Shown piece after piece: positions 19,740 to 31,739 of a stretch of DNA of 64,000 nucleotides. The number at the start of each line of letters is the position of its first letter. The stretch's first letter is position 1. The stretch lies in assembly GCF_000733945.1 (NCBI RefSeq), contig NZ_JPOL01000002.1, forward strand, positions 1,055,001 through 1,119,000. The letters are read 5' to 3'. The position numbers and the translations under genes were made by a program. The notes under the pieces are model-generated. The model worked only from the letters and a program-made list of their open reading frames with translations, was not told where the DNA came from and did no database searches. This stretch comes from Flavimarina sp. Hel_I_48 (GTDB lineage Bacteria > Bacteroidota > Bacteroidia > Flavobacteriales > Flavobacteriaceae).

Positions 19740-21431
19740 ATGCAACTTTCAGAACAGGAAATCATAAGGCGTGAGAAACTCGCGACCCTGCGCAAAATGG
19801 ATATTAACCCATATCCCGCTGCGGAATTCAAATTTACGCATACCTCAAAAAAGATAAAAGAGGACTATAAGGAAGGTGAAAAAGTGGTTATTGCAGGCCG
19901 CCTGATGACGCGCCGTATTCAGGGGAAAGCTTCTTTTGCCGAGTTGCAGGATAGCGACGGTCGCATTCAGGTCTACTTTAACAGAGATGAGATCTGTACG
20001 GGCGAGGACAAAACGCTATACAATGATGTCTATAAAAAATTGCTTGATATAGGTGATATTATAGGTATTACAGGTGAATTATTTACTACGCAAGTAGGTG
20101 AGAAAACAATCATGGTCAAAGATTTTCAGATCTTGAGCAAATCGTTACGGCCCTTGCCACAACCGCGCACAGATGCTGAAGGAAATACATTTGACGCCTT
20201 TTCTGATGCTGAGCAACGTTACCGCCAGCGCTATGTAGATCTTATCGTTAACCGAAAAGTGCGCGATACGTTTATAAAACGAACTAAAATCACGAATACC
20301 ATTCGCCAGTTTTTCAATGAGCGGGATTATCTGGAAGTTGAAACACCCATTTTACAACCTATTCCCGGGGGTGCCACGGCAAGGCCATTTATAACGCACC
20401 ATAATGCGCTTGATATTCCATTGTATCTGCGTATCGCCAATGAACTTTATTTAAAAAGACTTATTGTAGGTGGTTTTGATGGAGTGTATGAGTTTTCAAA
20501 AGATTTCCGAAATGAAGGGATGGACCGTACCCATAATCCTGAGTTTACGGTGATGGAACTTTATGTAGCCTATAAAGACTATAACTGGATGATGAGCATG
20601 ACCGAAGAATTACTTGAAAAAGTTGCCATCAACACCACTGGGAACAGTAAAATAAAAGTGGGCAAAGAAGAAATTGAATTTAAAGCGCCCTACCCACGCG
20701 TTCCCATTCTCGAAGCTATTAAAAAACATACGGGCTACGAAGTTGCCGGTAAATCTGAAGAAGAACTGCGCACCATTGCAAAAGAACTGGATCTGGAAGT
20801 TGATGATACCATGGGCGTGGGCAAACTCATTGATGAGATTTTTGGTGAAAAATGTGAGCACCATTATAAGCAGCCCACATTTATCACAGATTATCCTAAA
20901 GAAATGAGTCCGTTGACTAAAGAGCACCGCTCCAATCCCGCACTCACCGAACGTTTTGAACTTATGATAAACGGTAAGGAAGTGGCAAATGCCTATTCTG
21001 AGCTCAACGACCCGCTAGAGCAGCGCGCGCGTTTTGAAGATCAGCTGGCGCTAAGCGAAAAAGGCGATGATGAAGCTATGTTCATTGATCAGGATTTTCT
21101 TCGTGCGTTAGAATACGGTATGCCGCCCACATCTGGAATAGGTATTGGTATTGATCGCTTAGTGATGCTCATGACGGATAATGCTTCCATTCAGGAAGTG
21201 CTGTTCTTTCCTCAAATGAAACCGGAGAAAAAACCATTGGATCTTTCCGAATCTGAAAAAGCGATTTATTCCATACTGAAAAAAGAAAAAAACCTGCCCC
21301 TGGAAACGCTCAAAGAGCAAAGCGGACTCAGCAACAAAAAATGGGATAAGGGCATTAAAGGTTTGACAAAACAGGAACTTGCAATAGTAGAGAAAAACGG
21401 GGAAGAAATAACCGTCAAAATAAAAGAGTAA
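19740..21431 (+). CDS. lysS: Lysine--tRNA ligase (class II)
   Basis: A 563-residue cytoplasmic enzyme that charges tRNA-Lys. The N-terminal OB-fold (about 55-150) has [20 protein letters not shown]. The catalytic core has motif 1 ([20 protein letters not shown]), motif 2 ([20 protein letters not shown]) and motif 3 ([14 protein letters not shown]). E. coli LysS is about 505 residues. The extra tail, about residues 497-563, is Lys/Glu-rich and helix-turn-helix-like ([29 protein letters not shown]). Tails of this type are usual in Bacteroidota LysRS; the role is unknown. It is transcribed alone and converges on hemL. Confidence 0.97.
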   Translation: MQLSEQEIIRREKLATLRKMDINPYPAAEFKFTHTSKKIKEDYKEGEKVVIAGRLMTRRIQGKASFAELQDSDGRIQVYFNRDEICTGEDKTLYNDVYKKLLDIGDIIGITGELFTTQVGEKTIMVKDFQILSKSLRPLPQPRTDAEGNTFDAFSDAEQRYRQRYVDLIVNRKVRDTFIKRTKITNTIRQFFNERDYLEVETPILQPIPGGATARPFITHHNALDIPLYLRIANELYLKRLIVGGFDGVYEFSKDFRNEGMDRTHNPEFTVMELYVAYKDYNWMMSMTEELLEKVAINTTGNSKIKVGKEEIEFKAPYPRVPILEAIKKHTGYEVAGKSEEELRTIAKELDLEVDDTMGVGKLIDEIFGEKCEHHYKQPTFITDYPKEMSPLTKEHRSNPALTERFELMINGKEVANAYSELNDPLEQRARFEDQLALSEKGDDEAMFIDQDFLRALEYGMPPTSGIGIGIDRLVMLMTDNASIQEVLFFPQMKPEKKPLDLSESEKAIYSILKKEKNLPLETLKEQSGLSNKKWDKGIKGLTKQELAIVEKNGEEITVKIKE

Positions 21432-21489
21432 TTTTGAAACTTCTGAATTACTGAAAGTTCTCAGAAGGATAGAACCATTAAAATCAATA

Positions 21490-21526
21490 AAAAACGCCCG
21501 ATTTTCAATGAAAATCGGGCGTTTTT
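21490..21526. terminator. Bidirectional terminator between lysS and hemL
   Basis: AAAAACGCCCGATTTTC pairs with GAAAATCGGGCGTTTTT around a short loop. A and T runs flank both sides, serving the two convergent genes. Confidence 0.92.
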
Positions 21527-21555
21527 AGGTCTTAATAAGCTGTTTTTACACTAAA

Positions 21556-22848
21556 TTAATTCAGCGTTGGAGCAATTTTCGCTACTGCGGAAATCGTTTC
21601 ATCCAGATCCTCGTACGTTAATGCATCTGTGATAAACCAGGATTCATAAGCACTTGGTGCAATATAAATGCCGTTATCAAGCAAACCGTGAAAGAACTTT
21701 TTGAAGGTTTCATTGTCCCCTTTTGCAGCTGATTCAAAATCAGTTACCGCAGCCGAGTCAAAATGTACCGATAGCATAGATCCCTTTCGGTTTATGGTAT
21801 GAACCACATTGTTCTTATTAAGGGCTTCGGCGATACCCTTGTGAAGGTATTCGGTTTTTTCGGCAAGGTTTTTAAAGATACCGTGATCTGCGTCTAACGC
21901 TTCAAGCATTTTGAGACCAGCAACCATTGCCAGCGGATTTCCGCTCAATGTTCCTGCCTGATAGACGGGCCCAAGAGGCGCAAGATAGTCCATGATCTCA
22001 TTCCGCGCAGCGAAAGCCCCCACTGGGAGTCCGCCACCTATCACTTTACCAAAAGTCACAATATCTGCCTTTATGCCCAGAAGTTCCTGCACACCACCGG
22101 GAGCCAACCTAAAACCGGTCATGACCTCATCAAAAATAAGTAACGCACCGTGAGAATCACAGAGTTCGCGCAGTCCTTCCAGAAAACCTCCTGCGGGTGG
22201 GATGCAGCCCATATTTCCGGCGACCGGCTCCACAATAATACAGGCGACTTCATTTGTATTTGCCTCTAATATTTCTGCAACTTTATCCAGGTTATTGTAG
22301 GGCGCCAGCAAAGTGTCTTTTGCCGTTCCCCTGGTAACTCCGGGACTATTGGGCGAACCAAAAGTAACCGCGCCACTCCCCGCCTGTATCAGGAATGAAT
22401 CAGAATGACCGTGGTAGCATCCGGCAAATTTGATAATCTTATCCCTTCCGGTAAAACCGCGCGCCAGCCTTACCGCGCTCATGCAGGCTTCGGTACCGCT
22501 GTTTACAAAGCGTATTTTATCAATATTCGGGACCATTTTTACGGCCAACTGCGCAATTTTGGTTTCCAGTTCCGTGGGCATCCCAAAGGAAGTCCCCTTT
22601 TTGGTTTTTTCGATCACCGCATCAACCACGGGTTGATAGGCGTGCCCCAGGATCATAGGACCCCAGGAATTTATATAGTCAATAAGCCGGTTGCCATCTT
22701 CGTCATATAAATAAGCGCCTTTGGCCTCTTTTACGAAGATGGGGTCACCACCTACTGATTTGAACGCGCGTACTGGTGAGTTTACGCCGCCGGGTATTAC
22801 TTTTTGCGCCTCAACAAATAGCGCACTGCTTCTTTTATACTGCATCAT
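21556..22848 (-). CDS. hemL: Glutamate-1-semialdehyde 2,1-aminomutase
   Basis: A 430-residue PLP enzyme that makes 5-aminolevulinate for haem from glutamate-1-semialdehyde (C5 pathway). The N terminus has [19 protein letters not shown]. Cofactor and substrate motifs include [47 protein letters not shown] and the PLP lysine in [19 protein letters not shown]. Length is normal. Its start overlaps the stop of the upstream glucosaminidase gene by one base (TAATG), so it is translationally coupled at the end of a four-gene operon. A second Met follows the first and either may be used. Confidence 0.97.
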   Translation of the reverse strand: MMQYKRSSALFVEAQKVIPGGVNSPVRAFKSVGGDPIFVKEAKGAYLYDEDGNRLIDYINSWGPMILGHAYQPVVDAVIEKTKKGTSFGMPTELETKIAQLAVKMVPNIDKIRFVNSGTEACMSAVRLARGFTGRDKIIKFAGCYHGHSDSFLIQAGSGAVTFGSPNSPGVTRGTAKDTLLAPYNNLDKVAEILEANTNEVACIIVEPVAGNMGCIPPAGGFLEGLRELCDSHGALLIFDEVMTGFRLAPGGVQELLGIKADIVTFGKVIGGGLPVGAFAARNEIMDYLAPLGPVYQAGTLSGNPLAMVAGLKMLEALDADHGIFKNLAEKTEYLHKGIAEALNKNNVVHTINRKGSMLSVHFDSAAVTDFESAAKGDNETFKKFFHGLLDNGIYIAPSAYESWFITDALTYEDLDETISAVAKIAPTLN

Positions 22849-23675
22849 TAAAATCCGTTATATTCGGGTGTAACATTAAGTTCCTGGCCTATTTCTATGG
22901 TATTTCCAGAAAGTCTGTTTTTACTTTTTAATTCTTCCACCGTAAGGTTATATCTCTTAGCGATCGCGTAGAGGGTATCCCCTTTTTGCACGGTGTGAAT
23001 ATTGACAACGTTTTTAGACCGCTCAGCAAATTTACCGGGATTATTGCCCAGCACTTCACTGTCATATATATATAGACGGTAACGTTCTATAATACTTATC
23101 AATTTTTCGGGATATTTTCGGTCTGTGGCATAACCTGCCTTGCGCAATCCCTGGGCCCAACCCTCATAATCATCTGGCTTGAGGTTAAAGAGACTGGCAT
23201 AGCGCTGCCGGCCGGTCAGAAAAAGGGAATGATCCCTAAAAGAGAATTTAGGATCATTGTATTTCCTGAAACATTCGCCGCGGGCATCATCATCATGGTA
23301 AACCACATCGCCGGTCCAGTCGTGGCATTTTATACCAAAATGGTTATTTGCCTTGAGGGTTAGCGCCCCTTTTCCCGCGCCAGATTCAAGCACGGCCTGC
23401 GCCAGTGTTATACTTGCCGGAATTTTATACGTACGCATTTCTTCCTGAGCAATACGCGAGAAAGCTGCCAGATATCCCTCAACACTGGAGTAAGAGGCAC
23501 TGGTCACTTTTTTTTCAGTAGACGGTGATGTTGCTGCAGGAATATTGGTTTCCGTGTTTTTTCGGTCAATAACGACTGTTTTTCGGGCATTTTCACGGTA
23601 TTTTCGCTTACTGCTACCACAGCTCAGCGCGATAAAACAAACCAGAATTATACTAATTATGTGCTTAATTCTCAT
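22848..23675 (-). CDS. Glucosaminidase/LysM lipoprotein (peptidoglycan hydrolase)
   Basis: A 275-residue lipoprotein that probably cleaves N-acetylglucosaminyl bonds in peptidoglycan. The signal ends at the lipobox ALSCG (Cys about residue 19). Residues about 70-210 form a glucosaminidase domain with [18 protein letters not shown] (catalytic Glu), [29 protein letters not shown] and [18 protein letters not shown] single LysM domain occupies the C terminus ([20 protein letters not shown]). The start overlaps the previous gene by 11 bases. Co-transcription with hemL and a PLP desulfhydrase is a shared-operon arrangement with no evident common pathway. Confidence 0.92.
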   Translation of the reverse strand: MRIKHIISIILVCFIALSCGSSKRKYRENARKTVVIDRKNTETNIPAATSPSTEKKVTSASYSSVEGYLAAFSRIAQEEMRTYKIPASITLAQAVLESGAGKGALTLKANNHFGIKCHDWTGDVVYHDDDARGECFRKYNDPKFSFRDHSLFLTGRQRYASLFNLKPDDYEGWAQGLRKAGYATDRKYPEKLISIIERYRLYIYDSEVLGNNPGKFAERSKNVVNIHTVQKGDTLYAIAKRYNLTVEELKSKNRLSGNTIEIGQELNVTPEYNGF

Positions 23676-24603
23676 AATCTATTAACTTAGATCCCTGTTT
23701 TTTGAGTCGGGCATTGATTCCCGGAATACCTTGCAGACCTCCAGTATGAACGGCTAAAATACGGGTATTTTTAGAGAAATAGCCACTTCTGATCATTTCG
23801 TGTATCCCATAAAACATCTTGCCAGTATAGATGGGATCTAACTGTATTTTGTAGGTCTTTTTGGATTCATTGATGAACGTGATCAAATCTGAACTCACGC
23901 GTGCATAACCGCCACAATGATAGTCTGTGATCAAACTCCAGTTTTGTTTTGTGGTAAACCGCGCAATTTCCTCCTTTAGAAAATCTCCCTTTAAAGCCGA
24001 AAAAACGAGTATTTGTTGGTGTTTTTCGGAAGCTTCAATGATCCCGGCGGCGGTTCCACCCGTGCCCGCCGGGCAGCAAATATAATCGTAATCCTTATCC
24101 TCTGCATTAAGGATCTCTTTACAACCTTTTATGGCGAGTGCATTGGTGCCACCTTCCGGCAGTTCATAAAAATCCTCAAAATCCGTGAGCACGCTTTCGC
24201 GGAAGCAGGGCGTTCCTTTTTCCCGGTACTGGCCGCGCGAGATAAATTTGAGTTGCATCCCGCATGCATCTGCTAACCGCAACGTAGCATTTTGAGAAAA
24301 GGTTTTTTGCAAGTCTGCGCCTAGTTCGTCCCCACGAATAATCCCTACTGTTTTTAATCCGGTAATTTTTCCTGCCTTGGCGGTAGCCGCAATATGATTT
24401 GAAAAAGCACCGCCATAGGTAAGCAATGTCTTAAAACCATTTGCTTTTGCCTCTGCGATGTTATATTTAAGTTTCCTGAATTTATTTCCGGAAACGGCCG
24501 CATCCAGTTGATCCTCCCGCTTTACAGTCAAACGGATTCCAGTAGCTGAATCTTTAAAAAGAAACTGATTTTTACTATCTAAATGCTGATCAAAAATGTT
24601 CAT
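23665..24603 (-). CDS. 1-aminocyclopropane-1-carboxylate deaminase/D-cysteine desulfhydrase family
   Basis: A 312-residue PLP fold-type II enzyme. The cofactor lysine lies in AAVSGNKFRKLKYN, followed by LTYGGAFSNHIAATA. A phosphate-binding Gly-rich loop CPAGTGGTAAGII is present, and the C terminus has ILAVHTGGLQGIPG. Activity could be D-cysteine desulfhydration or another beta-elimination; true ACC deaminase activity cannot be told from sequence reading. The frame is open to 24624, but the Met at 24603 overlaps the upstream stop as ATGA, which supports MNIFDQHLD as the real start. Confidence 0.88.
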   Translation of the reverse strand: MNIFDQHLDSKNQFLFKDSATGIRLTVKREDQLDAAVSGNKFRKLKYNIAEAKANGFKTLLTYGGAFSNHIAATAKAGKITGLKTVGIIRGDELGADLQKTFSQNATLRLADACGMQLKFISRGQYREKGTPCFRESVLTDFEDFYELPEGGTNALAIKGCKEILNAEDKDYDYICCPAGTGGTAAGIIEASEKHQQILVFSALKGDFLKEEIARFTTKQNWSLITDYHCGGYARVSSDLITFINESKKTYKIQLDPIYTGKMFYGIHEMIRSGYFSKNTRILAVHTGGLQGIPGINARLKKQGSKLIDYEN

Positions 24604-24929
24604 AGATATAGGCCGAAAGACCACATTTTTCTCGTTTTTAGGTAGGATAATGATTTTTCATGATGGTAGGCTTCCCTTTCAAAAGAGATATTTTTGTAAG
24701 CCAAATAAGTATTTTTATATTGAATCCAGCGAATAACATATTCTATACCGTACCAAATATAAAAAGGTAAAATCAATAATTCTGCCTGCTGCCTTAAATG
24801 AATACGCTCATGATTTACAAAAACAGCATCTTGCTTCAATGCTTCGTATTTTATAATAATAAAAGGCCAAAGGGCGATTCCTAAATATCCCCTGCTCAGT
24901 AAGCGTTTAGAAGTTAAAAAGTAGTACAT
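24600..24929 (-). CDS. Small membrane-associated protein with an HExxH motif
   Basis: A 109-residue protein of unknown function. Near the middle it has VNHERIHLRQQAELLILPFY, which contains HERIH, the zinc-metallopeptidase pattern, followed by a hydrophobic helix-like stretch (LLILPFYIWYGIEYVIRWI). The end is basic and aromatic. It is the first gene of a minus operon and overlaps the next start by four bases (ATGA). Size and the absence of a clear third zinc ligand make a working peptidase uncertain; the motif may bind metal only. Similar short proteins are, to my knowledge, common and uncharacterised in Flavobacteriaceae. Confidence 0.75.
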   Translation of the reverse strand: MYYFLTSKRLLSRGYLGIALWPFIIIKYEALKQDAVFVNHERIHLRQQAELLILPFYIWYGIEYVIRWIQYKNTYLAYKNISFEREAYHHEKSLSYLKTRKMWSFGLYL

Positions 24930-25125
24930 CGATGGGTCAAAGATAAAGAAATAAAAAACAGAAAAAGTAGTAATTATTGTCGCTATCTATATCGATAAGT
25001 CCGTTGAATATCATTAAAATAATTATACAACAATGTAACCTTATGATTTACAAATACTTATAAAATAATAAAAAATAAATCCTACGGTATTCTCACAAAA
25101 TAATCTCTATTTATGAAAAATAATA

Positions 25126-25133
25126 TACTTTTG
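25126..25133 (+). promoter_or_regulatory. -7 box of the S74 protein gene
   Basis: TACTTTTG matches TAnnTTTG, 45 bases before the start codon. No TTG lies at the normal -33 distance. Confidence 0.35.
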
Positions 25134-25177
25134 CGACTGATTTTTGTTTAAAAGGCAAAGTCTAAACCCCCAAATTT

Positions 25178-28156
25178 ATGATGAATATTACTTTTCTACT
25201 ACGAAAGGTGCTGCTTTACTGTGCCATACTACTAACTTGCAATAGTATTGCCCAGATAGGAATAGGCACGGAAACTCCGGAAGAATCTTCTATTCTTGAC
25301 ATTAGATCTACCAATGGTGATAAAGGTATTTTGATACCCCGGGTAAACATCACTGATTTAAGCACACAAGCACCCATAACGGGAAATATTCTAGAAAGTG
25401 AGAGTCTTCTGGTGTATAACCTTAATGCTACTACCGGTAAAGGTTTTTACTACTGGACCGGAACAAACTGGGCTAAACTTACCGTAGAGGAAGATGATGA
25501 TAACACCAGCATTTATACTGACAATGGAACGATAACAGATAACCTGCGAACCATTAATCTGGATGATCATATATTTGGATATATCAATAATGCTGTAGAT
25601 AATGATTATTTATATCTATCACCGGCAGGTCTAAACTCAAATGAATATTACTGGTCATCCAGTACCGGTCATGGTTTTGCCATAGGCACTACAGAAGCTC
25701 TTGTCATAGATACTAATAGAATGACGACCTTAATTTCTAACAACTCCCCACCCTCACCCACTAGCGGATCCCTGGTAATAAAACATAATGTAAATGATGG
25801 TACTGGAGTTTCCTCTATAGTCTTTCCCAGTTCAAGCAACAGGGGAACTGATTATGGATATATAAGTTACCAGGATGACGTGGATACCACAGACGCAGCC
25901 TTAGAAAAAGGATTACTTACCATAGGGGTAGAAAATGATGGAACAACTAATAATCGGGAAGATATTGCAGATAATATGAACCTTGTAGCCAGTGGCTCCA
26001 TAGGAATTGCAAACACAAATCCTAATATAAGAGCTTCACTGGATTTAGGACAGAAAAATAAAGGTCTGCTCATAAACAGAGTAGCATTAACGAGTATAAC
26101 TTCCGGAAGCCCTATATATGGGAACCAAGCAGATATCCCAGAATCCATGCTCGTTTATAACACGGCAACAGCCGGTTCTGGCGATACCCAGGTTAAACCT
26201 GGTTTTTATTATTGGTCGGCAGGTAAATGGAACCCCATGTCTATCTCAGAGAAGAATATCTATACAAATGATGCCACTCTTACAGAAAACAGGAAAGTAG
26301 ACCTCTCTAATAAAAGCTTAGCCTTTACAAATTCTACCAGAAACGGTAAAATAGGAATTAATATAGATACACCGGTTGCTCCTCTGCATATCTATGAGTC
26401 CACGGGTAGTGCAGCTACAAACCAAACAGGAAGTCTAATACTAGAGCATGGTAACAGTGGTGGTGAGTCTTCCATTTTGTTTAAGAGTAAAGCAAACTCC
26501 GGTAGTGATTATGCATACATAAGCTATAAGGATGATAGCGACAGTACCAACGTCTCAAATGAGAATAGCCTTCTTACCATAGGTGTTGAAAATGATGGTA
26601 GTGCTAATAATGATTCTGCAGATATTGACAACATTAATCTTGTAGCCAGTGGCTCTGTAGGAATCTCTAACATAAATCCTAACATTAAAGCTTCTCTGGA
26701 TTTAGGTTCAAAAAATAAAGGCCTTCTTATCAATAGGGTTGCCTTAACTGGTTTAAATTCTAGCACTCCTATTTATGGTAATCAATCAGATATGCCAGAA
26801 TCAATGTTAGTATACAACACAGCAACAGCAAATTCAGGGTCTAACCAAATTACTCCAGGCTTTTATTATTGGCAATCGGGCAAATGGATTAAACTACGCA
26901 CTGGCGATGAACAAAACATTTACACGACCAGCGGAAAGATAACCCAGGACCGCACACTTGACCTTGACAGTCATGCCTTTAATATCAGTTTGGGAAGCAC
27001 ACAACGCTTTCGGTTCAATTCTAACGGGCGTTTAAGATTAAATGCCTATGGAAATACTGCTTTTACAGAAAGCCCTAGTTTCCTACTAGGAGTAAATACC
27101 AACGGTGAGGTCACTCAGTCCACTCCAAGCTCAATATATGAATCAACCAGCAAGGCCTGGTACAAACAGCAAACTACAACGCCGCCCACTTCCATTGATG
27201 ATAATATTTATACAAATGGAAAGCTCGCTATTGGAAAAAATAATGCTTACGGTGCCCTGCACCTTTACGAGGTTACCGGATCTACACCTAGCTATAACGG
27301 AGGGTCGCTTACGCTTGAGCATGGCAATACCGGAGGAGAATCATCAGTTGTTTTCAAGAGTAAGGTCAATGGAGACAGTGATTATGCCTATATCAGATAT
27401 CAGGAAGATTACGATGGGACTGCTACAGGATCTAATGAAAATGGCCGGCTCACCATAGGTATAGAAAATGATGGAGAAGGGACTGTGCAAGATGATATAA
27501 ACTTAAAAGCAACAGGTGTAATTGGTTATAGTGTAGGCAGTACGACTACCAGCACCTATAATATGACGGCAAATGCTTTCTATCCTTTGAGTACTAATAC
27601 AAAAGATCTGGGCCTAACGGGCAACAGATGGCGCAATCTGTTTGTTAAGACTATAAACACTTCAAATTTAAGCGCGGCTAATATAAATGCATCTGGAAAC
27701 ATAACAGCCGCAGCAAATATAACCGCAGGGGCAGATATCACCACTACAAATCTAACTGCATCTCAAAATATAACCGCGGTAAGTGTCACAGAAACATCTG
27801 ATGTTCGTTTAAAGGAAAATATACAAAACCTTGAATACGGCCTTCGTACACTTGAAAGGATAAAGACCCATCAATACAATTTTAAGAGCGATAATACAAA
27901 AAAAATACATTATGGTGTTATCGCGCAAGAACTACAGCAGATTCTCCCCGCCCTCATACATGAAGGTAATGACCCAGAAAAAATTTTAAGTGTAAATTAT
28001 ATCGAATTGATTCCTATTTTAATTAATGCAGTTAAAGAGCAGCAACAAACCTTAGAAGGTCAAAACAGCAAGATTAAAAATCTGGAAAATGCTGTTGTCG
28101 AAATCAAACAGATGTTATCTAATGAAACAGCGCAGAATACAGTTGGGGGTTATTGA
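25178..28156 (+). CDS. Exported repeat protein with C-terminal S74 intramolecular chaperone (tail-fibre-like)
   Basis: A 992-residue protein with a signal peptide ending NSIAQ. The body contains three repeated modules with DYAYISY or DYAYIRY, LLTIGVENDG or LTIGIENDG, KNKGLLINRVALT and PGFYYW; two of them (about 25970-26200 and 26630-26880) are still alike in DNA. From residue 874 it has SDVRLKENIQNLEYGLRTLE and HYGVIAQELQQILPALI, the chaperone of endosialidase domain (Peptidase_S74). Ser874 and Lys879 have the spacing of the self-cleavage dyad known in endosialidase, so the last 119 residues should be cut off after trimer folding. A coiled coil near the C terminus (EQQQTLEGQNSKIKNLENAV) fits trimerisation. 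No phage genes lie near, so it is probably a cell-surface fibre. Confidence 0.88.
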   Translation: MMNITFLLRKVLLYCAILLTCNSIAQIGIGTETPEESSILDIRSTNGDKGILIPRVNITDLSTQAPITGNILESESLLVYNLNATTGKGFYYWTGTNWAKLTVEEDDDNTSIYTDNGTITDNLRTINLDDHIFGYINNAVDNDYLYLSPAGLNSNEYYWSSSTGHGFAIGTTEALVIDTNRMTTLISNNSPPSPTSGSLVIKHNVNDGTGVSSIVFPSSSNRGTDYGYISYQDDVDTTDAALEKGLLTIGVENDGTTNNREDIADNMNLVASGSIGIANTNPNIRASLDLGQKNKGLLINRVALTSITSGSPIYGNQADIPESMLVYNTATAGSGDTQVKPGFYYWSAGKWNPMSISEKNIYTNDATLTENRKVDLSNKSLAFTNSTRNGKIGINIDTPVAPLHIYESTGSAATNQTGSLILEHGNSGGESSILFKSKANSGSDYAYISYKDDSDSTNVSNENSLLTIGVENDGSANNDSADIDNINLVASGSVGISNINPNIKASLDLGSKNKGLLINRVALTGLNSSTPIYGNQSDMPESMLVYNTATANSGSNQITPGFYYWQSGKWIKLRTGDEQNIYTTSGKITQDRTLDLDSHAFNISLGSTQRFRFNSNGRLRLNAYGNTAFTESPSFLLGVNTNGEVTQSTPSSIYESTSKAWYKQQTTTPPTSIDDNIYTNGKLAIGKNNAYGALHLYEVTGSTPSYNGGSLTLEHGNTGGESSVVFKSKVNGDSDYAYIRYQEDYDGTATGSNENGRLTIGIENDGEGTVQDDINLKATGVIGYSVGSTTTSTYNMTANAFYPLSTNTKDLGLTGNRWRNLFVKTINTSNLSAANINASGNITAAANITAGADITTTNLTASQNITAVSVTETSDVRLKENIQNLEYGLRTLERIKTHQYNFKSDNTKKIHYGVIAQELQQILPALIHEGNDPEKILSVNYIELIPILINAVKEQQQTLEGQNSKIKNLENAVVEIKQMLSNETAQNTVGGY

Positions 28157-28281
28157 GTACTTATAATTAATAGATTCAACATATTTTATAGGCATGATTT
28201 AATCTAATCAACGAGTTTTTAAAATAAAATTACTGGTCTTATACTATTTAGAATTAATTATTCATCCCTTACCTTTACTGG

Positions 28282-28455
28282 ATGAATCACTATAAACAAC
28301 ATGTGCCGGTAGAGGATGGGGACTTCTATCTTACCCCAGAAGGCTATCGCTGTTTTACCGAACAATATCATCTCAAACGAGGTTATTGTTGTGAAAGCGG
28401 TTGCCGCCATTGTCCCTACGGTTATGATAAAAAGACAAACCGTAAGAGCTACTAA
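28282..28455 (+). CDS. DUF5522 small protein
   Basis: A 57-residue protein. It begins MNHYKQHVPVEDGDFYLTP and continues with EGYRCFTEQYHLKRGYCC and SGCRHCPYGYDKK. The pattern YLTPEGYR, YHLKRGYCC and GCRHCPYG is that of DUF5522, a short Cys-rich family common in Bacteroidota and of unknown function. The four Cys in CC and CRHC could bind a metal. It stands alone between the S74 gene and the DUF4136 lipoprotein. A frame in another register across the same DNA (28316-28498) has no such motif and is not real. Confidence 0.85.
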   Translation: MNHYKQHVPVEDGDFYLTPEGYRCFTEQYHLKRGYCCESGCRHCPYGYDKKTNRKSY

Positions 28456-28561
28456 AAATCAGTTAGATATGGTACGATTTTTGAACTTTGTAAATTAAAA
28501 AAGCGTATCTTAATAAGTAGGATATACTTTTTTTAAATCTATAAATCAAATCTTGCATTAT

Positions 28562-29116
28562 ATGAAAACACTTAAACCCATCCTGATGTTCTTGCTCGTA
28601 GGGCTTCTTGCATCCTGTAGTTCTGTGCGCGTAGCTACAGATTATGACCAGAGCGCGAACTTTAATGATTACAATACTTTTGCTTTTTTTAAACCTGGGA
28701 TAGATCAAGCCGAAATTTCTGATCTTGATAAAAAACGCATCCTCCGTGCTATTGAAAGTGAGCTTATGTCTAAAGGTTTTACAAAATCCGAAAATCCCAG
28801 TATGCTTGTAAGCATTTTCACTACCGCGCAACAGCGCGTAGATGTTTACAATAACATGGGATGGGGATGGGGCGGTTTTGGTCCCTGGGGCTTTGGACCT
28901 TATGGTTACGGTGGTTTCTACGGCGGCAACAATATTGCCCGTACCACGGAAGGAACGCTTTATATAGACCTTATTGATGCCCAGAAAAAAGAATTGGTTT
29001 GGCAGGGTCAGGGCAATGGCTATCTTGCCGCGGACGTGAACAAAAAACAAGCCCGCATCAACGAGATCGTAAATGAGATCATGATGCAATATCCACCGCA
29101 AGTGGCTAAAAACTAA
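28562..29116 (+). CDS. DUF4136 lipoprotein
   Basis: A 184-residue lipoprotein. The lipobox is LLASC, followed by SSVRVATDYDQSANFNDYNTF, the typical start of DUF4136 proteins. A Gly/Trp/Tyr-rich segment (MGWGWGGFGPWGFGPYGYGG) lies in the middle, then TLYIDLIDAQKKELVWQGQG and a C-terminal helix NEIVNEIMMQYPP. Members are small envelope proteins with unknown role. The start MKTLKPILMF at 28562 is preferred to an in-frame Met three codons upstream because it gives a normal lipoprotein signal. A strong terminator follows. Confidence 0.9.
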   Translation: MKTLKPILMFLLVGLLASCSSVRVATDYDQSANFNDYNTFAFFKPGIDQAEISDLDKKRILRAIESELMSKGFTKSENPSMLVSIFTTAQQRVDVYNNMGWGWGGFGPWGFGPYGYGGFYGGNNIARTTEGTLYIDLIDAQKKELVWQGQGNGYLAADVNKKQARINEIVNEIMMQYPPQVAKN

Positions 29117-29139
29117 GAGAAAACCTCCAATTTTGATGC

Positions 29140-29178
29140 TAAAAACCCCAAAAATCTGCCGATTTTTGGGGTTTTTTT
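29140..29178 (+). terminator. Terminator after the DUF4136 gene
   Basis: AAAAACCCCAAAAATC pairs with GATTTTTGGGGTTTTT around a short loop, followed by further T. A classic intrinsic terminator. Confidence 0.92.
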
Positions 29179-29211
29179 ATTTATTATCCTTATTAATTCA
29201 CCTTAAATTTT

Positions 29212-29325
29212 TGGGCCTTTCCCTACGGATCGGGCTTTACATTGTAATCTTTTTGCACGTGCCTCACAAAAAGGCCTCCTCCCGGAAGGGGTAGAGAAAT
29301 TCACTGCAATCCCTAACGCAAAATC
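29212..29325. repeat. Possible degraded copy of an interspersed intergenic repeat
   Basis: A non-coding block reading GGGCCTTTCCCTACGGATCG and GGGCTTTACATTGTAATCTT, a hairpin CTTTTTG/CAAAAAG (29249-29255, 29267-29273), then CACTGCAATCCCTAACGC. The parts CGGGCTTT...CAATC...hairpin...CAATCCCTAACGC resemble a palindromic element I recall as scattered between genes in Flavobacteriaceae. I cannot check the copy number here. The rest of the 29179-29430 gap shows no gene. Confidence 0.5.
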
Positions 29326-29432
29326 CATTTTGGATATATAAGACAGTTTGAAACCTTATCTAATGATTTCTGGGCATTTCTCATAATTGTTCTAACTTTT
29401 AAATACTATGCAATCCTGTATTCAACCAAAAA

Positions 29433-29459
29433 AAAGGCGATCCTTTCAGACCGCCTTTT
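29433..29459 (-). terminator. Terminator after katG
   Basis: On the minus strand AAGGCGG pairs with TCGCCTT around a ten-base loop and is followed by seven T. It lies just after the katG stop. Confidence 0.8.
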
Positions 29460-29480
29460 CAATTCAATATGCATTCTTGA

Positions 29481-31739
<2,259 letters not shown>

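Noticed and set aside
25178..28156. A prophage tail-fibre region
   Set aside because: Only the S74 chaperone resembles phage; no capsid, terminase, portal or integrase gene is near, and the protein has a signal peptide.
28316..28498. A 60-codon plus frame
   Set aside because: It is a shadow of the DUF5522 gene in another register, which explains the conserved Cys pattern.
28463..29101. A 212-codon minus frame opposite the DUF4136 gene
   Set aside because: The plus strand has a lipobox, family motifs and a terminator; the minus frame has none.
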